Shown: positions 19,812 to 31,735 of the stretch, piece by piece
Position numbering within the stretch: the stretch's first letter is position 1
Layout: every line of letters starts with the position of its first letter
Origin: Limnephilus marmoratus
Taxonomy: Eukaryota > Arthropoda > Insecta > Trichoptera > Limnephilidae
Assembly: GCA_917880885.1 (NCBI GenBank)
Contig: OU862922.1
Span: 1,860,001 to 1,924,000 of the forward strand
Direction of reading: 5' to 3'
DNA: 64,000 nt
The notes under the pieces: generated by a model
What the model was told of the DNA's origin: nothing
The model's input: the letters and a program-made list of their open reading frames with translations, nothing else
Database searches by the model: none
Translations under genes and position numbers: made by a program

Positions 19812-19924
19812 ATTCATTCAGTTACAATTCTGTTATCAATAATTTCAATGCTTTTTAATGTAACCGGCAAAAATTATTATCAAAAACATGGCTCTTGGAA
19901 ATTAGAGACTTTATTGGGATACTT

Positions 19925-19930
19925 AATAAA
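19925..19930 (+). terminator. Candidate polyadenylation signal of gene 2
   Basis: AATAAA 114 bp downstream of the gene 2 stop codon. The distance is similar to that in gene 1. Confidence 0.5.
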
Positions 19931-20363
19931 AACTATTCATTATTAAAATTTTGTACATGCCACTTTATTTAATGTGAAGGCCATGTTGCCTTATGTAAAA
20001 ATAAAATTGAAAAATTTGTAGAGTTTGTAGGAGCCACTGGCTCCGTACTACTTTGAATAGTTGTGCTGACATCAGTAGCCGGTTGGTTTTCCTTTGCGAG
20101 CCGTGTAGAAATGACAGTATGCCGATTAAGTGGTATAATTATTGTCAGAAAACTACCAAATTTCCCTACTGAACTACAAAAACTACCAAAAATTAGGCCT
20201 TCTATAGTAAAAAAAATCCCCCATCCCCTGACAAGTTTTGATCTACGCCGAACTAGACTATTGTCTTGAGAATTCCTCAATATGTTCGCATATTAGTGGA
20301 CATTCGATGCATTGGCTAATTAACTTATTATACATAAATGTAGTAATAATGTATGAGCACCGA
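19931..20363. other. Unassigned stretch after gene 2
   Basis: An overlapping pair of small open frames (minus 20280-19969, plus 20063-20269) shows no motif I recognise and no splice context. I do not call a gene. Confidence 0.35.
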
Positions 20364-20485
20364 TACTCCTTAATGACCTTCCCAAGCTTGTAGGGTCTAA
20401 CAACTAGGTATATAACTCTATACTTACTCCTTAATGACCTTCCCAAGCTTGTAGGGTCTAACAACTACGTATATAACTCTATACT
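20364..20485 (+). repeat. 61-bp direct tandem duplication
   Basis: TACTCCTTAATGACCTTCCC starts at 20364 and again at 20425. The two units are the same except CTAGGT/CTACGT. A very recent duplication. Confidence 0.9.
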
Positions 20486-21475
20486 TGTGGAAAGGAACAT
20501 TTAGTTTTTCTCCTAAACACCAATGCACCAGCGATTTGGACTTTTCACTCGCCCTTCATTCCTTAATTTAGCCTTCTTCAAGACCAGCATTAGCAAAACG
20601 CTTCCTATAACCCCTTCCTACCGCCAGACCGGGTGACGTTATAATATTATGTTTCTCTATTTTTGGTTTGTTCATATTCATTTGCATGAATGCACGATGG
20701 ACAATATTTTTTCATGATGGTGTAGTTAACTAGATCTATGTTAGATGAACGCCTAATCAATCTGGTGATGATTGATAGCCTTGCCTTAACGACGGTTATT
20801 AAATACGTAAGGGTTGCTATCAACTTGAAGTTTAGTTACCATTAAAAATAGCATGAATAATAGAAATTTTACGAGATGAGGCTTGTTTAGTTTTGAAAGA
20901 GTCTAAAAACTAAACCCATGTTCCCAAGTCCTTCATTTCTTATTTTCTTCCTTTGTCTTTTTCCTTTCCTTGAAAGTCCCTTCTTATTAAAAGAAGAGGA
21001 GGAGTTTCGTATTTATACGGAACTCATCTACAATATTGCAAAAAATCTAAAATTACCTATTTCAATGAGTTGAAAATTCGCCATGATATTGTTCATATCT
21101 CGCTTTCGAAATCTCGCTAATAATCGTAAATAAATACTAATTAATTAACCCCAAAGTGTCGGTAATTGTGACCATTGGTGTGCTGTTATCGTGGAGAGCA
21201 GTCAGCATCAAAATCGGCCCGGAACAGTAGATGAACCCATCAAAGGTAGGGACTTTCTCCTTCCATTTGCAAATCAAATCCTGTGATTGACTTTTAAAAA
21301 CGCAGTCAACTGTCTTGTTTCACCCAAATTAGATTTACAGTCCACATCCCCTCTCGTGTCACAATATTGGTCGATTGATTGTGTTATACAATTAACTTTA
21401 AATATTTTTGTCAATAAAACACTCACGGTCGACTTGAAATGACGAACTGGAGCGGAATTTTTTTCGTTTGCTTCA
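20486..21475. other. Unassigned stretch
   Basis: No gene or shared repeat was recognised. Short open frames here are uninformative. Confidence 0.4.
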
Positions 21476-21481
21476 TACAAA

Positions 21482-22030
21482 ATTTGACATAGGCCCTGGA
21501 AAAAAAATTCTCCTCAGGGCCTATGTCATCTTTTGGTTTTCCGTGAGGGTCTTTTTAGAAAAGGAATGATAGGAATTTTTGGGAAGGAAAAAAGTATGAG
21601 GGTTGGTTATATGGGGTCAGTGTATTCAGGAGTGTATCAAGACCGATATGGCGAAGGAGCCTGGGAAGCCCAAGATTAAGATGGAACGACAATGTCCTCA
21701 AAGATATATCTGCCTTTGAGCTTCTAAAATGGAGAGAGATGCCACAAAACCTGGATGAGCGGAGGAAGAAGAAGAAGAAGATGATGAGGAGGCCGAGACC
21801 CACCAGGGGTTGTAGAGCCAAGAGTGATGATGATTATGGTATCCAGGAGTGACGGATCTCAATGTGACCAATCTCTTCCACTGCTGTGCAAAGGGATGTC
21901 CGAGACAGCATCTCCTATTCCGGTCTGACACGCAGTTGGTGGACAAACGCAATAACCACCAAGACCCGGACAAATCTCAACTCATAAACTCGGGTACCCT
22001 TGCTAAGTCACCTAACGTGCAAAATCTGGG
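21482..22030 (-). repeat. Family A repeat interrupted by a LINE fragment
   Basis: A reverse copy with the CTCAGGGCCTATGTCATCTT 3' region at 21500-21625. After the inserted LINE piece it resumes with CCAGGAGTGACGGATCTC and runs to GCTAAGTCACCTAACGTGC near 22020. The insertion is flanked by GTATTCAGGAGTG and GGTATCCAGGAGTG, a probable target-site duplication. Confidence 0.7.
21630..21838 (+). pseudogene. Non-LTR retrotransposon 3' end inserted in family A
   Basis: Encodes GRPRLRWNDNVLKDISAFEL, then LLKWREMPQNLDERRKKKKK, then RPRPTRGCRAK and a GATGATGAT tail. It is the same C-terminal lineage as 11740-11872. The target duplication indicated in the surrounding family A copy shows it is the younger of the two. 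Confidence 0.7.
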
Positions 22031-22489
22031 TGATTTTTATTCGTGTTTACTGTTCGACAAAACCTATTGATCATGTGAGTATTTCACAGCCTTGTTTCAG
22101 TTCAACTGGGCGTCATCAGCACTTGGTAAAAATCAGTCTAACTTTTTAATTGCGGGTTTAGTAAAAGTAATTGCTCGAGGAAATTATTGGTTTATTTGCA
22201 GCGGAGCCGCATTTTCTGGCGTACAGTCCATTATTACGACTTTTAAAAGTAAGAGTAGAATTATTTGTTTAACAGTTTAACACTAGTTGGATAAATGCAG
22301 AGATGGATTAATGTTTGAAGGTAATTTAATGAACACGATTAAGAAAGGGGTTTATGGATGGACGGAGAAAGGACTAGAAAACCCTGAAAAAATTAATGAT
22401 AAATAAGCGGAAGAAAAATAATGGATGACTAAGGAATACGTAGTGCAACTATCGGAGTAATATAAGATTTAAATTTAAATTTTTAATAC

Positions 22490-22905
22490 ATTTAAAGATT
22501 TAAGATTTAAATTTTTAATACATTCAGATTCAATCGAAAAAATTCAACACAAATTCCTAAGACACATTTATTTTAAACTCTGTATTCCCATTGAAAACAT
22601 AAATTATAATTACTTGATAAAAGAATTAAATTTATTAAGACTCTCAGATCGAAGAATTATATCCGACTTAATATTTATGTTCAAAATTGTAAATGGTAGA
22701 ATGGACAGTCCTGATTTAACTAAGCTTATTGAATTTCATATTGTCACGAGAATCACTCGCTCTAAAATCCTTTTTAAATGCAATAATAATCGGACTGAGT
22801 ACACGAAACACTCGCTTATACCTATGTTGCATGAAGTTACTAATAGATATGCAGATGTGATAGATCTATTTAACTGCACGGAACGTAGTAGCCCAGTCAC
22901 TTAAG
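22490..22905 (+). pseudogene. Non-LTR retrotransposon, C-terminal domain
   Basis: Reads IEKIQHKFLRHIYFKLCIP, then LIKELNLLRLSDRRIISDLI, FMFKIVNGRMDSPDL and MLHEVTNRYADVIDLFNC. This is the helical region after the reverse transcriptase in Jockey/CR1-like LINEs. It corresponds to IQKKFLRYMYLRMHGEYPRF in the intact copy at 58946-61243 but is a different family. The 5' truncation begins near 22490. Confidence 0.7.
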
Positions 22906-23520
22906 CTAAAAATAGGATATATCCGCTAAATGAAACCGAATAAGCTGAAAATTTCTGTAAACCTTTATTTTCGTATTCTGCATGTTGTCTCAAAAGTCTC
23001 ATAAGGTAACGTGTGAGCGTCTTTGGATATTCAAGGTCAAAGGTCACGAAAATCAGTTTTTTAGAAATATCTCGCTTCCTGTGCCTCGATTCGTATTTGC
23101 ATTCAATATAAAAGTTGTAGAGTATAAAATTCTCTACAAATTTTGTCTAAAATAAGTTTTTATACGCTTAACCATTTTTAAGATTGAGCGCGAAGAGTGC
23201 GGAGCGCTCAGCCGTACATGCCATGGTGCAAGGTCGTAATTATTCGTTAAATATTAGTTAATTAACTATTTAATATATTTTATTTATAAGTAATAGTTAT
23301 AAATCAAAGAGTCATTTAATACTACTTTCCTTTTTCATATAGAAAATAAGGTAATTAAGTAATTTTTTTAAAAATATCTCATTAAAGAGAATGGCACTTT
23401 AAGTAGGAAAGAAATTAAGAAAACATTTTTTAATAATATTTTTATTTAGCAATCATATATAATTAAATTTGTACAATCTAAGCTGAAGTTTGGGTCGATT
23501 TTTTTTACATTAGTTATTAG

Positions 23521-23730
23521 TTAGCCAGTATGAGAGTTAGTTGTCTTTTTCTTCATCGCCTTCTTCTTACGGTCGCTCAACAATTTAAGAGTCATTATCA
23601 TCGTCCTCCTCGTTATCAATGACATCCATCTCCAAACCTTCAAAAACTTTAGTGTCATATGCGATTTCTTCGTCGAGATCATGTTGATACGTTGAAGCGT
23701 TGAGACATTCATGTCCATTATATTGGCCAA
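23521..23730 (-). pseudogene. Acidic/basic relic ORF inside the long-TIR element
   Basis: The coding strand shows degraded frames. One alternative minus frame through this stretch is Asp/Glu-rich (coded from the CATCGTCCTCCTCG region) and the annotated frame is Lys-rich. No domain is recognised. Probably part of the element's decayed protein. Confidence 0.3.
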
Positions 23731-23999
23731 AAGCTAACGAACATTGCAACCCTGATTTTCAGCATCCACAGCGAGAACCAATTCGTGCAGTTACAGAACA
23801 TTGTAATATGCAGTACATCTGGTGCAGGTGGTAATAATATTTTTATCGGTTCCAGGGCTTCAATTTGCAGCACTCAACCCCATCCCAGGGGTTCTATATC
23901 ATTTCCTAACCAAGTTTAAATTTGGTAGTAGACACGATTGATATGTTGGTGAACTGCTGCATTCGTTGGTGGAAGAGTTGAAAACTGCACAGGTTTATT

Positions 24000-24320
24000 T
24001 CATTTTAATAGACTTAATGAATTGTATGTAGCGAAGATGTTCTCAGATTTTGGAGTATTATATACTGCTAAAAAAATGTGTGATCTATTTTCGAATGATA
24101 TTTGCACAGGACAGTTTTCTTGTTGAAATATTTGAGCCAGTATATCCAAATCGGGTAGTTTCTCTAACGTTTTGAAGACAGATTTTTTTCCTTTCCTAAA
24201 AAGAGCAGAAGTCGTGTCACGGCTACTAAACGCATATAAGAATAAAATGTTTTCTTTACAACGGGGATATTCATCAAAACTTTTAGTGAAGTATATTAAA
24301 AAAAACAATTCACAAATCAA
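24000..24320 (-). pseudogene. Relic of the long-TIR element's protein (DTTSALFRKGKK block)
   Basis: A 106-residue frame containing FLYAFSSRDTTSALFRKGKK, then TLEKLPDLDILAQIFQ, then HIFLAVYNTP. The pattern F-L-(H/Y)-A-x-S-x-x-D-T-T-S-A-(I/L)-F-x-x-G-K-K, followed by L and a Y-N/G block about 70 residues on, recalls a family of uncharacterised long proteins seen repeatedly in arthropod and cnidarian genomes. Here the usual G-C before D-T-T-S is R. Both ends are lost and no catalytic assignment is possible. Confidence 0.5.
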
Positions 24321-24923
24321 TATATTTTCCTATTATGATGGCAGTCCTTTAACGGCAGTTCTGGTTCTGATCACTTGGTACATACACCGTAGGGATATCT
24401 TTAAGCTCTGATAATGTAAATTGGGAATTTTCATGATATTCTATATAGATAAAAATCTTTTTCATTGCTTTTTAAGTGACTTGACCATCTTGACGAGGCT
24501 TTCTTATTACAGCTGGTATTGGCTTTAAAAAAATACTGTAGCAAACGGCGTGGTATTTTCTTCAGCAGGTATCAAGTCATGATCACAGGAAACATGAAAT
24601 TTTACTATCTAAAGAATCGTTTTGATCTTCTGCTCTTTTCATAACATTGTCTTTGAATTCGAGACTGCTTACTTTACTAGTGCGTTTGTACTTTCACCTC
24701 TGCTGCTTTATTAGCTGCTTCGCCACGAAATAAGCATAATTCTTTGAAATCAAATACTTCATTTCTTTTATTGCGAGGTACGCTTGGTGATGTTGAAGGT
24801 TCATTCTCTTCGAGGCGTTGCTGTTTCGATTCTCTGATAGAATTTTTACTATTGTACACTTTTCGACAGCTCCACGGTATCGCTTCGAATTAAATAAGCA
24901 CACACTTCACCACTAAAAATTAC

Positions 24924-25060
24924 ACATCTACCGTATCTGCCCTGATGATGGACACTGCAACGATGTCCGAAACGTTAGCTAAAGAAGGAGGTAGCGCAAC
25001 ACGGCATAACACCCCAAAAACAAATAACGAAAATGCTTTTGGCCGTAAAAATCTTAAAAC
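24924..25060 (+). repeat. PLE 3'-end fragment
   Basis: A near-identical relative of the right copy at 5181-5285: ACATCTACCGTATCTGCC, the hammerhead-like core, GTTAGCTAAAGAAGGAGG, CACGGCATAACACCCC and AACAAATAACGAAAATGC. It is inserted within the long-TIR element just inside its right arm. Confidence 0.7.
24936..24979 (+). ncRNA. Hammerhead-like motif
   Basis: CTGATGA, T, GGACA...TGTCC, GAAAC, GTT. It is identical in plan to 5195-5238, with one loop change (ACG to ACGA context). It shares the missing stem III loop, so self-cleavage as a monomer is doubtful. Confidence 0.5.
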
Positions 25061-25603
25061 GTATCAAACATACAAGTGGTTCAAACAAAGCAACATTGTT
25101 TCATTTGTTATAATTAAAAAATATTAAAAATAATTCACTTAATAACTCAATGACTATTTGATTCATAGGTAATATCTATAAAATATATTAAATAGTTAAT
25201 TAACTACATAATATTGAACGAAAAATCAAGTTAAAAAACTGTACTACGAACTGGGATACGCCATTGACCTTGCGCCATAGGATGTACGGCTTCGCGCTCC
25301 AGACTCTTCGCGCTCAATCTTAAAAACGGTTAAGCGTATAAAAAACTATTTCAGACAAAATTTATAGAGAATTTTATACTCTACAACTTTTATATGGAAT
25401 GCAAATAAGAATCGAGGCAAAGGAAGCGAGATATTTCCAAAAAACTGATTTTCATGACCTTTGACCTTGAATATCCAAAGACGCTTACACGTTACCGTAT
25501 GAGACTTTTGAGACAACATGTAGAATACCAAAATAAAGGTTTACACAAATTTTTAGCTTATTACGTTTCATTTAGGAGTGAAATCCTTATTTTACTGGAC
25601 TGT

Positions 25604-26179
25604 AGGTACAAGAAGGCTATGCTATCACATGTTTTACATCAATATTAATTTTATTTGTATTACAGATTTTTGCATGTAAATGTATCTCTGGTGTCACATC
25701 CCAATGTAACGCCACAATTAACTGTTATACATACACTTTTTTATTATTACTAATATTTTTCATATGATTTTGTGACATGTAATTAGTGATTATGGCATAC
25801 TTATGCCATTTGTATTTAATAAATAAATTGCCTCTGAGGTGAAAAGTAGGTGTACAAGTGGGTGAAGCAGGGAATCCTGTCTACATAACAATATACGGAG
25901 TTCGGGTTACATTTCCCAGAAACTTTCCACATTGCTTCCCAACCTTCCCAAGGAACCAACTTAACCTTCTCACAAACTCTTGTGTGAATGTTTTGAAAAC
26001 TTATAAAACATCCACTATAGTGGCAACATTCTGGCAAAAGTGGCAAATTTTGTTGTTTCTTTTTTGCTGTGGTTTTACATAATGATTGTTTTATTTTTAC
26101 ATTTTAATGAACAATAAGGAATTTCAGTGAAAAATATAATGGCTTCTAATATAAAAACTATAATACAACACGCTGTTCT
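25604..26179. other. Unassigned stretch
   Basis: Small open frames on both strands near 25816-26082 carry no motif I recognise. Confidence 0.35.
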
Positions 26180-26672
26180 GTCCTGTTCAGGGTTGATCAA
26201 TACAAGACAAACTGTAAGCAAAATTCTTGTCTGAACAGACTATGCGATAGTTACAATAGCATATTATCCAAGGTGGACATTTTCAATTCCGAACCTACCA
26301 AATATAAGGGGTACATAAAAGAGTATTTCTCTGATGTTTCATGAATATGTTATGTGTCTATGTTTCTATCGTTTATCTTTAATTTTGTTATGATTTGATT
26401 TATATGTACAACCTGGCTTCTAATGGTTACCAATGTATTGATATTTTATGTTTTATGTAAATTTTAGTTTTATATACTTAATCTTTTGTTTTATAAAATT
26501 TTTGATCTCATACTGCTTTATTATAAATTTATTATTTTTTTTTTATTATGCTGTTAATCAGAGGTAAAGTCACATGGAGGAAATCCATAATTGGTTTTAT
26601 TTTGGCTATACAAACATGTACAAACTGGAAAAATGTAAACTGTCGATTTCCCGAAAATAAATAAATAAATAA
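26180..26672 (+). pseudogene. LINE ORF2 terminus and 3' UTR
   Basis: Encodes CLNRLCDSYNSILSKVDIFN and then SEPTKYKGYIKEYFSDVS-stop, the I-D-I-F-N...(F/Y)K ending typical of Jockey/CR1-like LINEs (compare IDIFNSSLEEFKRHV at the end of the 58946-61243 ORF). A 300-bp UTR follows, closed by an AAATAAATAAATAAAT tail at about 26656-26672. Confidence 0.65.
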
Positions 26673-29400
26673 TCATATAGTTTAAAAAAACGCTGATTCT
26701 GATAAGTTTTATTGTATATTATTATATTTAAAATTTATAAATCGTCATTTAAAAACCAATAAAACACCATCGTATTAAAACACATTGTTTGGTTGGTACG
26801 ACTGAATCTACAGATTCTGACGTCACTGGTCTAGACACCAGTCCACAAGTCAAGGTCAAGTCTGTGGTTGTGTATAAATATCGAGAAAATTAAACTTAAA
26901 ATATTATTTAGGCCCTCAGTAATTAAAATCGGACGGAAATCGGTGAAGTTCAGATATTTTTCCCATACCTGGTTGATACGGCGAAGATAATTTTTGTTCT
27001 AGTTTAATACGAACTGTACAAGTGGAATAAATACTTCTAAGTAAGAACTTCATCTTATTACTTGTGTAGTGTCATAGTTTGTTATAAAAATAATTTTTGA
27101 AGTAAAACTTCTTTACGCACGCTTGACTTGGGAAGTAAGCTGGTGAATGCGTGACGAGAGCGTTATGAAAAGTGTGATAGGGCGAGGCGAACGGAAGTTG
27201 AGAAAGAGATATAAGTTAGTGAGGTTTTACTTCAGTCGTGTGGTCTAAAACACACTCGTTTTTTTAAAAATTATATTCGGTAAGTTTCTCATTTTTTTCC
27301 ATTTTCTTTACAAAAATATCTTACTTCGATTGCATTTTCGAATCGGTTTTAGCACCAAGGGATTTTAATATACGTATTATTAAAGTCGTCCTGTTCAGAG
27401 TATCCTACTAATATTATCATACTACCTACCTACCGCCGTAGAGTACACAAACCAGGCGGGTATAACTCCGATCCAAAAAGTGAACCGAATCTTTGGTGAT
27501 ATCATAAGTCCCCTTCGATTTGTTTATGGTCCCCAGCTACTACCTCCACCAATAGGAATCTTGGATTTTTGTTGCAGTTTTCTGCTTTATTTTCGTTTGA
27601 CATTTACAATGCATTCACATTTCCGACGCAATAAGATGGCAATAAGTGTGAATATGGGTTTTGGGAATTCACAATCGAATGAAAAATGGAAGAACAGGAC
27701 CCGTAATTGGAACAAAATTACAAGTGGGAAACTTCCTTTGGTTGATATTTCAGTGTTTCTAAAGTAGGTATGTCATTTAAGTTGTATTTTAATCGGTGTT
27801 GTACGTGTTTCCGTTTTCAGAACATATTTATCCATCCGGAATATAATAATTGACGCAGTCGAACATCACGATTACATCTTAAAAAGGTACACATGTTTTC
27901 TATATTGCATCGACCTATCTCATTAATTTAATCTTCCCCAATTTCCTCTCTGGATTTTGACAATAGTGCTTATGTTTTTTTTATTATATAAAATAGATTT
28001 CAATAATTAGCATTTCATTTGCTTTTTTCACAAGTTACTTATAGGAGTTAGGTTTGCTAAAATACCTACCTATTATTCAAGTATGATTTTAGATTTTCAC
28101 GGCAAAAAGTATTAAAGAGATTTTTTTGGGGGTATTGTGTCGTTTTACACATCAACCCTGATGATAGAAACAACACATTTATCACAACGATTGCACTTTC
28201 TGTCCTTATTTTTAACATTTTTTTATATTTTTATCAGTATTTATAAATGTATTCCTATTTTTCAGTGGAATCTGAACCGACAAAACTTTACTTGTTTACA
28301 ATATGTATAACATTTTATATCCACATCCCAATACATTCGCTTCTGTTTCTGGAGATGGTTAGATGAGGTTAAGGGAAATACTATCAGTCATTGTGCATGA
28401 TGCAGAGGTAATTATTTATTTATTACTTACTTTCATTTTACAAAAATGTAATAACGTCAGACAAATTTAATGCATTTGAGTAGTTTTCTTTATATACCTA
28501 AGTAAGTAGGTATCCTAGAACTTGGTTTAGTATGAGAGTAATCATAAATTAAAATACTTGGGAGGAAATGTAACTACATACATACATAGATATGCACATG
28601 TACACAAATAAAATAAAAATTCCATTTTCTAACTAATTTCCATATACACAATACATGTACATGTACCATACCGTGTACATGTAGGTACCATACCATACAT
28701 GTACCATATACATGTACACAATTAAAATAAAATTTCCATTTTTTAACTAATTTCCATAAGTGAACCAATATAGTTTTTATAAAATATAACTTCTTAAGTA
28801 ATATTTTTTGTTTTGAAGAGTTTTAATTTTCAATGTACATTTGTTACATTAATTTCAATGATTTTTTAATGATTTCAGGAAAAATATGATGAACTGAACT
28901 AAACTAAACTCCAAATTAACAAATATTATACATGTTTGAGGTTTGAGCCCCGAATGAAACATCAAACATCTTATGAAAACTAATGTCTCCATGGACCTTG
29001 GTTATATTTTGGCAATATGGTAAATTTATTTTAGACCTGACGAAAGATATAATAGGTATGTTAAGTAATTTATCTTTAAAACAATGTTCATGCGGCAATT
29101 TGCTACAGAAATATAACCTGCTTACATTGTATTCTTGTTTAAAATATGTACATGTAATTCTGAGTTTTTCATTTTTCTGTTATAAAATGAAAATTTTTAA
29201 AATTCAGTAGTTTTGTAGGAACGCAAAAGCATATTTTAATTATATGTATTTCCTGTTTGTATATCATGTTTTTAATAAAATTCTTATCATGTAATTACGA
29301 GTTTTATTTTTAAAATAATATTTAAGGCTAATAATTTGGGCGGTACTGGGTAGGCCCCGAAAGAAAATAATATTGTCTATGGTCGCTCCTTTTTTGTTGT
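26673..29400. other. Intergenic DNA without a firm gene
   Basis: Two possible splice-donor contexts occur (TTCGGTAAGTTT at about 27278). An open frame at 27480-27767 has no recognised domain. At 28135-28175 a degraded CCCTGATGAT core hints at another old PLE end. Confidence 0.4.
28596..28762 (+). repeat. GTACATG-rich palindromic block between direct repeats
   Basis: About 45 bp (AAATAAAATAAAAATTCCAT through CTAACTAATTTCCATA) occurs at 28600-28646 and again at 28718-28760. Between the copies are repeated ACATGTACATGTACCATA and GTACATGTAGGTACC palindromes that could form cruciforms. Confidence 0.7.
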
Positions 29401-29954
29401 TGCTTACTCTATCTTCGTCTATGGTGTGTGACATCACAAATCCCCGTCATCATCATCATCATTCGAAAAATTATTGCATTTTGATGGTGAAATAGTGACC
29501 AAATTTTTCTCGAACAAAAGCCTGAAGTTATCGATCTAGTGGGTGGTTTGTATATTTATGACACAAACAGTGAAACAGTGAAATACGCTCCACATTAAAA
29601 TTGTCGAAACAACAAAAATTTGGGTGTAAACACAAAATAAAGTTTGAAATAATTGAAATCATTTGGTGTTTCCAGTGTTGAGTCAGTTAGATTTCTGAAA
29701 TATAGTGTGTGCTGTGTAGTGCTGTGATTTAAAAAATATTAAAAACACACTTTAGAAATCGTAAACACATCAATCGCGCAGGCGCATAAATAAGTTTGTC
29801 AGCATTATTGCAATTGGTCGAAAGTGTCGTCATTTCACTCGCTATTGGCTCAAAGTGTCTTATTTTTGAAAGGTGCTCAACTGGTTGCGGGAAATAGGCG
29901 CTATTTTGTAAATCTTGGAATAATAAATTAAACATCTTCAAAACCTACTCAAAC
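29401..29954 (+). other. Probable 5' UTR of a LINE
   Basis: Precedes the ORF1-like frame. It carries a CATCATCATCATCATT run and several in-frame stops. Being upstream of an intact-order ORF1-ORF2 layout, it is best read as the element's 5' region. Confidence 0.4.
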
Positions 29955-30558
29955 ATGGATTTAAACGAAAACTCGCTAAACTATATGACCAAAGCTAAAG
30001 ATCTTCTAAGTTCACTAATCAAAATTATTAATGACCCCGGTAACAAGTTTACGAAGGAGATTGACGGCTGTACGTATGGGAATACTTGAAGGCGAATTAT
30101 CAACCTTAAAAAGTGTAGCACTCACTCAGCCAACAGATGCTAACCCCACAAATCCTTCATCAAATATTTGTGACGTATTGACGGAAATTGAAGAGAGGAA
30201 GCTCCGTGCAAAAAATGTTATTCTTTTCAATGTTCCTGAGAGCACGTCTGATCTAACCTCAATAAATATTTCCGATGATGCGAATAAAGTTACCATGGCC
30301 CTGTAAAACATTGATACTTCCTGTAATGCTCATGATATTAAAATATACAGGTTGGGAATGAAGAAAGTCACGAATAAATGTAGACCAATCAAGTTAGAAT
30401 TCAAAGAGGAACATTTTGTTAGGACAATCTTGATCAATAACAAAAAATTCAAAGACGGTATCAAAGCCAGAAATGATCAGACCATTCAACAAAGAAAACA
30501 CCTGATGATGCTTCGGGACGAGCTGGAGTCTAGAAAAAAAATGGTGAATCAAATTTAA
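29955..30558 (+). pseudogene. LINE ORF1 (RRM-like), frameshifted
   Basis: Starts MDLNENSLNYMTKAKDLLSS. After a frameshift near 30030 it continues with RKLRAKNVILFNVPESTSDL. A stop at 30304 interrupts it, and it resumes KIYRLGMKKVTNKCRPIKLE and ends QRKHLMMLRDELESRKK. The R-A-K-N-(V/I)-(V/I)-x-F-(N/G)-(V/L)-P-E-S block and the later R-P-I-K...Q-R-x-x-L-x-x-L-R-x-E-L block are the usual marks of insect LINE ORF1 nucleic-acid-binding proteins. Dead because of the frameshift and stop. Confidence 0.65.
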
Positions 30559-30604
30559 CAATAAAATATATAAATAACCTACCTAAAATCGTCAATGTTT
30601 TGCC

Positions 30605-31735
30605 AAAAAACTCCAACTAAATAAATGTAACATCTACTATCAGAACGTCAGAGGCCTCAGAACGAAACTAAAGGAATTCAGAATAACTGCCCTGACTCTC
30701 TCACACGATGTCATCATGTTAACGGAAACCTGGTTAACACCATCAATTTTCTCAGCGGAACTTGGATTGCACGATCACCACATCTACCGAGTAGACCGTA
30801 GTCCAAACACCAGCTCCAATACAAGAGGGGGTGGAGTCCTGATTGCTGTCCATAAACGTATTCCGTCAAAAGTGCTTAAAAACAAAAATAGTGAGGTTGA
30901 ACAAATATTCGTGTTGCTCGAAAACAAAAATGCTGGCAAGTTAATAATTGAATGTTTATATTTACCGCCATTCTCCGATACACAGCTGTATACAAAACAT
31001 ATTGAGGACGTGGAATTTTTAAGGTTCAAATATCCCAGTGTCAAACTTGTCGTAGTAGGAGACTATAACTTGCCAAATATATCCTGGAACCATGATGACC
31101 CTGACTATTATGTCAACTGCTAACCTTAGTGAGAGAGAGAGATTCTGGGTATGTCGAATTATTTATCAATCCCACAACTAAACACTGTCGCTAATATAAA
31201 TAGTCGCATTCTTGATCTAGTTTTTTGCAGTGAGCCCACTGCTAACGTATGTAAATCTTTGGAAGAACTATTACCTGTAGAAGTTTACCATCCTCCCCTG
31301 GACATAGTTATTCCATTTGTTAACAACACTCATCTTAAAAATATCAAGTCATCTTATAACTTCCGTAAAGCAAATTTTCAAAAAATCTGATTGCTTAAAT
31401 ACAACAGACTGGTCCTTTCTGGAAAACGCAGATATTAACGATAATGTAAATAAATTCTATGACATTCTAAATGATGTTGCAAATTTTGTGCCCCTTCGAC
31501 ATAATAGAATTTCTCATTTTCCAAACTGGTTTAGTCCCAATTTGATCACTTTAACACATAGTAAGAAAATAGCTCATAAAAACTACAAGCGATCCAGACT
31601 GACGAGTGATTACAATAAATTTCAATTGTTAAGAAGGGAGTGTTGTAAAATCTCAAAATTGTGCTATAAAAATTACATTGACAAAATTGAAAGTGAAATT
31701 CGTGTAAATATAAAACAGTTTTGGAATTACACTAA
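30605..31735 (+). pseudogene. LINE ORF2, APE-type endonuclease only
   Basis: Reads CNIYYQNVRGLRTKLKEFR, then MLTETWL, RGGGVLIAV and VVGDYNLPNISW, with a frameshift near 31120. It then continues RILDLVFCSEP and YHPPLDIVI (the degenerate S-D-H-x-P-L position), then a linker region to IKQFWNYTN. This matches the order of apurinic-like LINE endonucleases (catalytic N, E, D and H blocks). The coding sequence stops abruptly at 31735 against a G-rich repeat, so the reverse transcriptase is missing. This is the reverse of usual 5' truncation. Confidence 0.75.

Larger units (their letters stand above)
22906..25603. mobile_element. 2.7-kb element with ~380-bp inverted repeats
   Basis: Left arm 22906-23290 and right arm 25180-25603 are inverted copies at roughly 85% identity. 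They share AGGAT...CTAAATGAAAC at the outer end, TGTTGTCTCAAAAGTCTCAT, TTCAAGGTCAAAGGTCA, AAGTTGTAGAGTATAAAATT, GATTGAGCGCGAAGAGT and AGTTAATTAACTATTTAATA. The interior is degenerate coding sequence on the minus strand plus an inserted PLE fragment. Long terminal inverted repeats with an internal ORF indicate a DNA transposon. The superfamily and the target duplication are unresolved. Confidence 0.7.

Noticed and set aside
19969..20280. 103-aa minus ORF as a gene
   Set aside because: No recognised motif, no promoter or splice context, and overlapped by an equally plausible plus frame. Probably chance.
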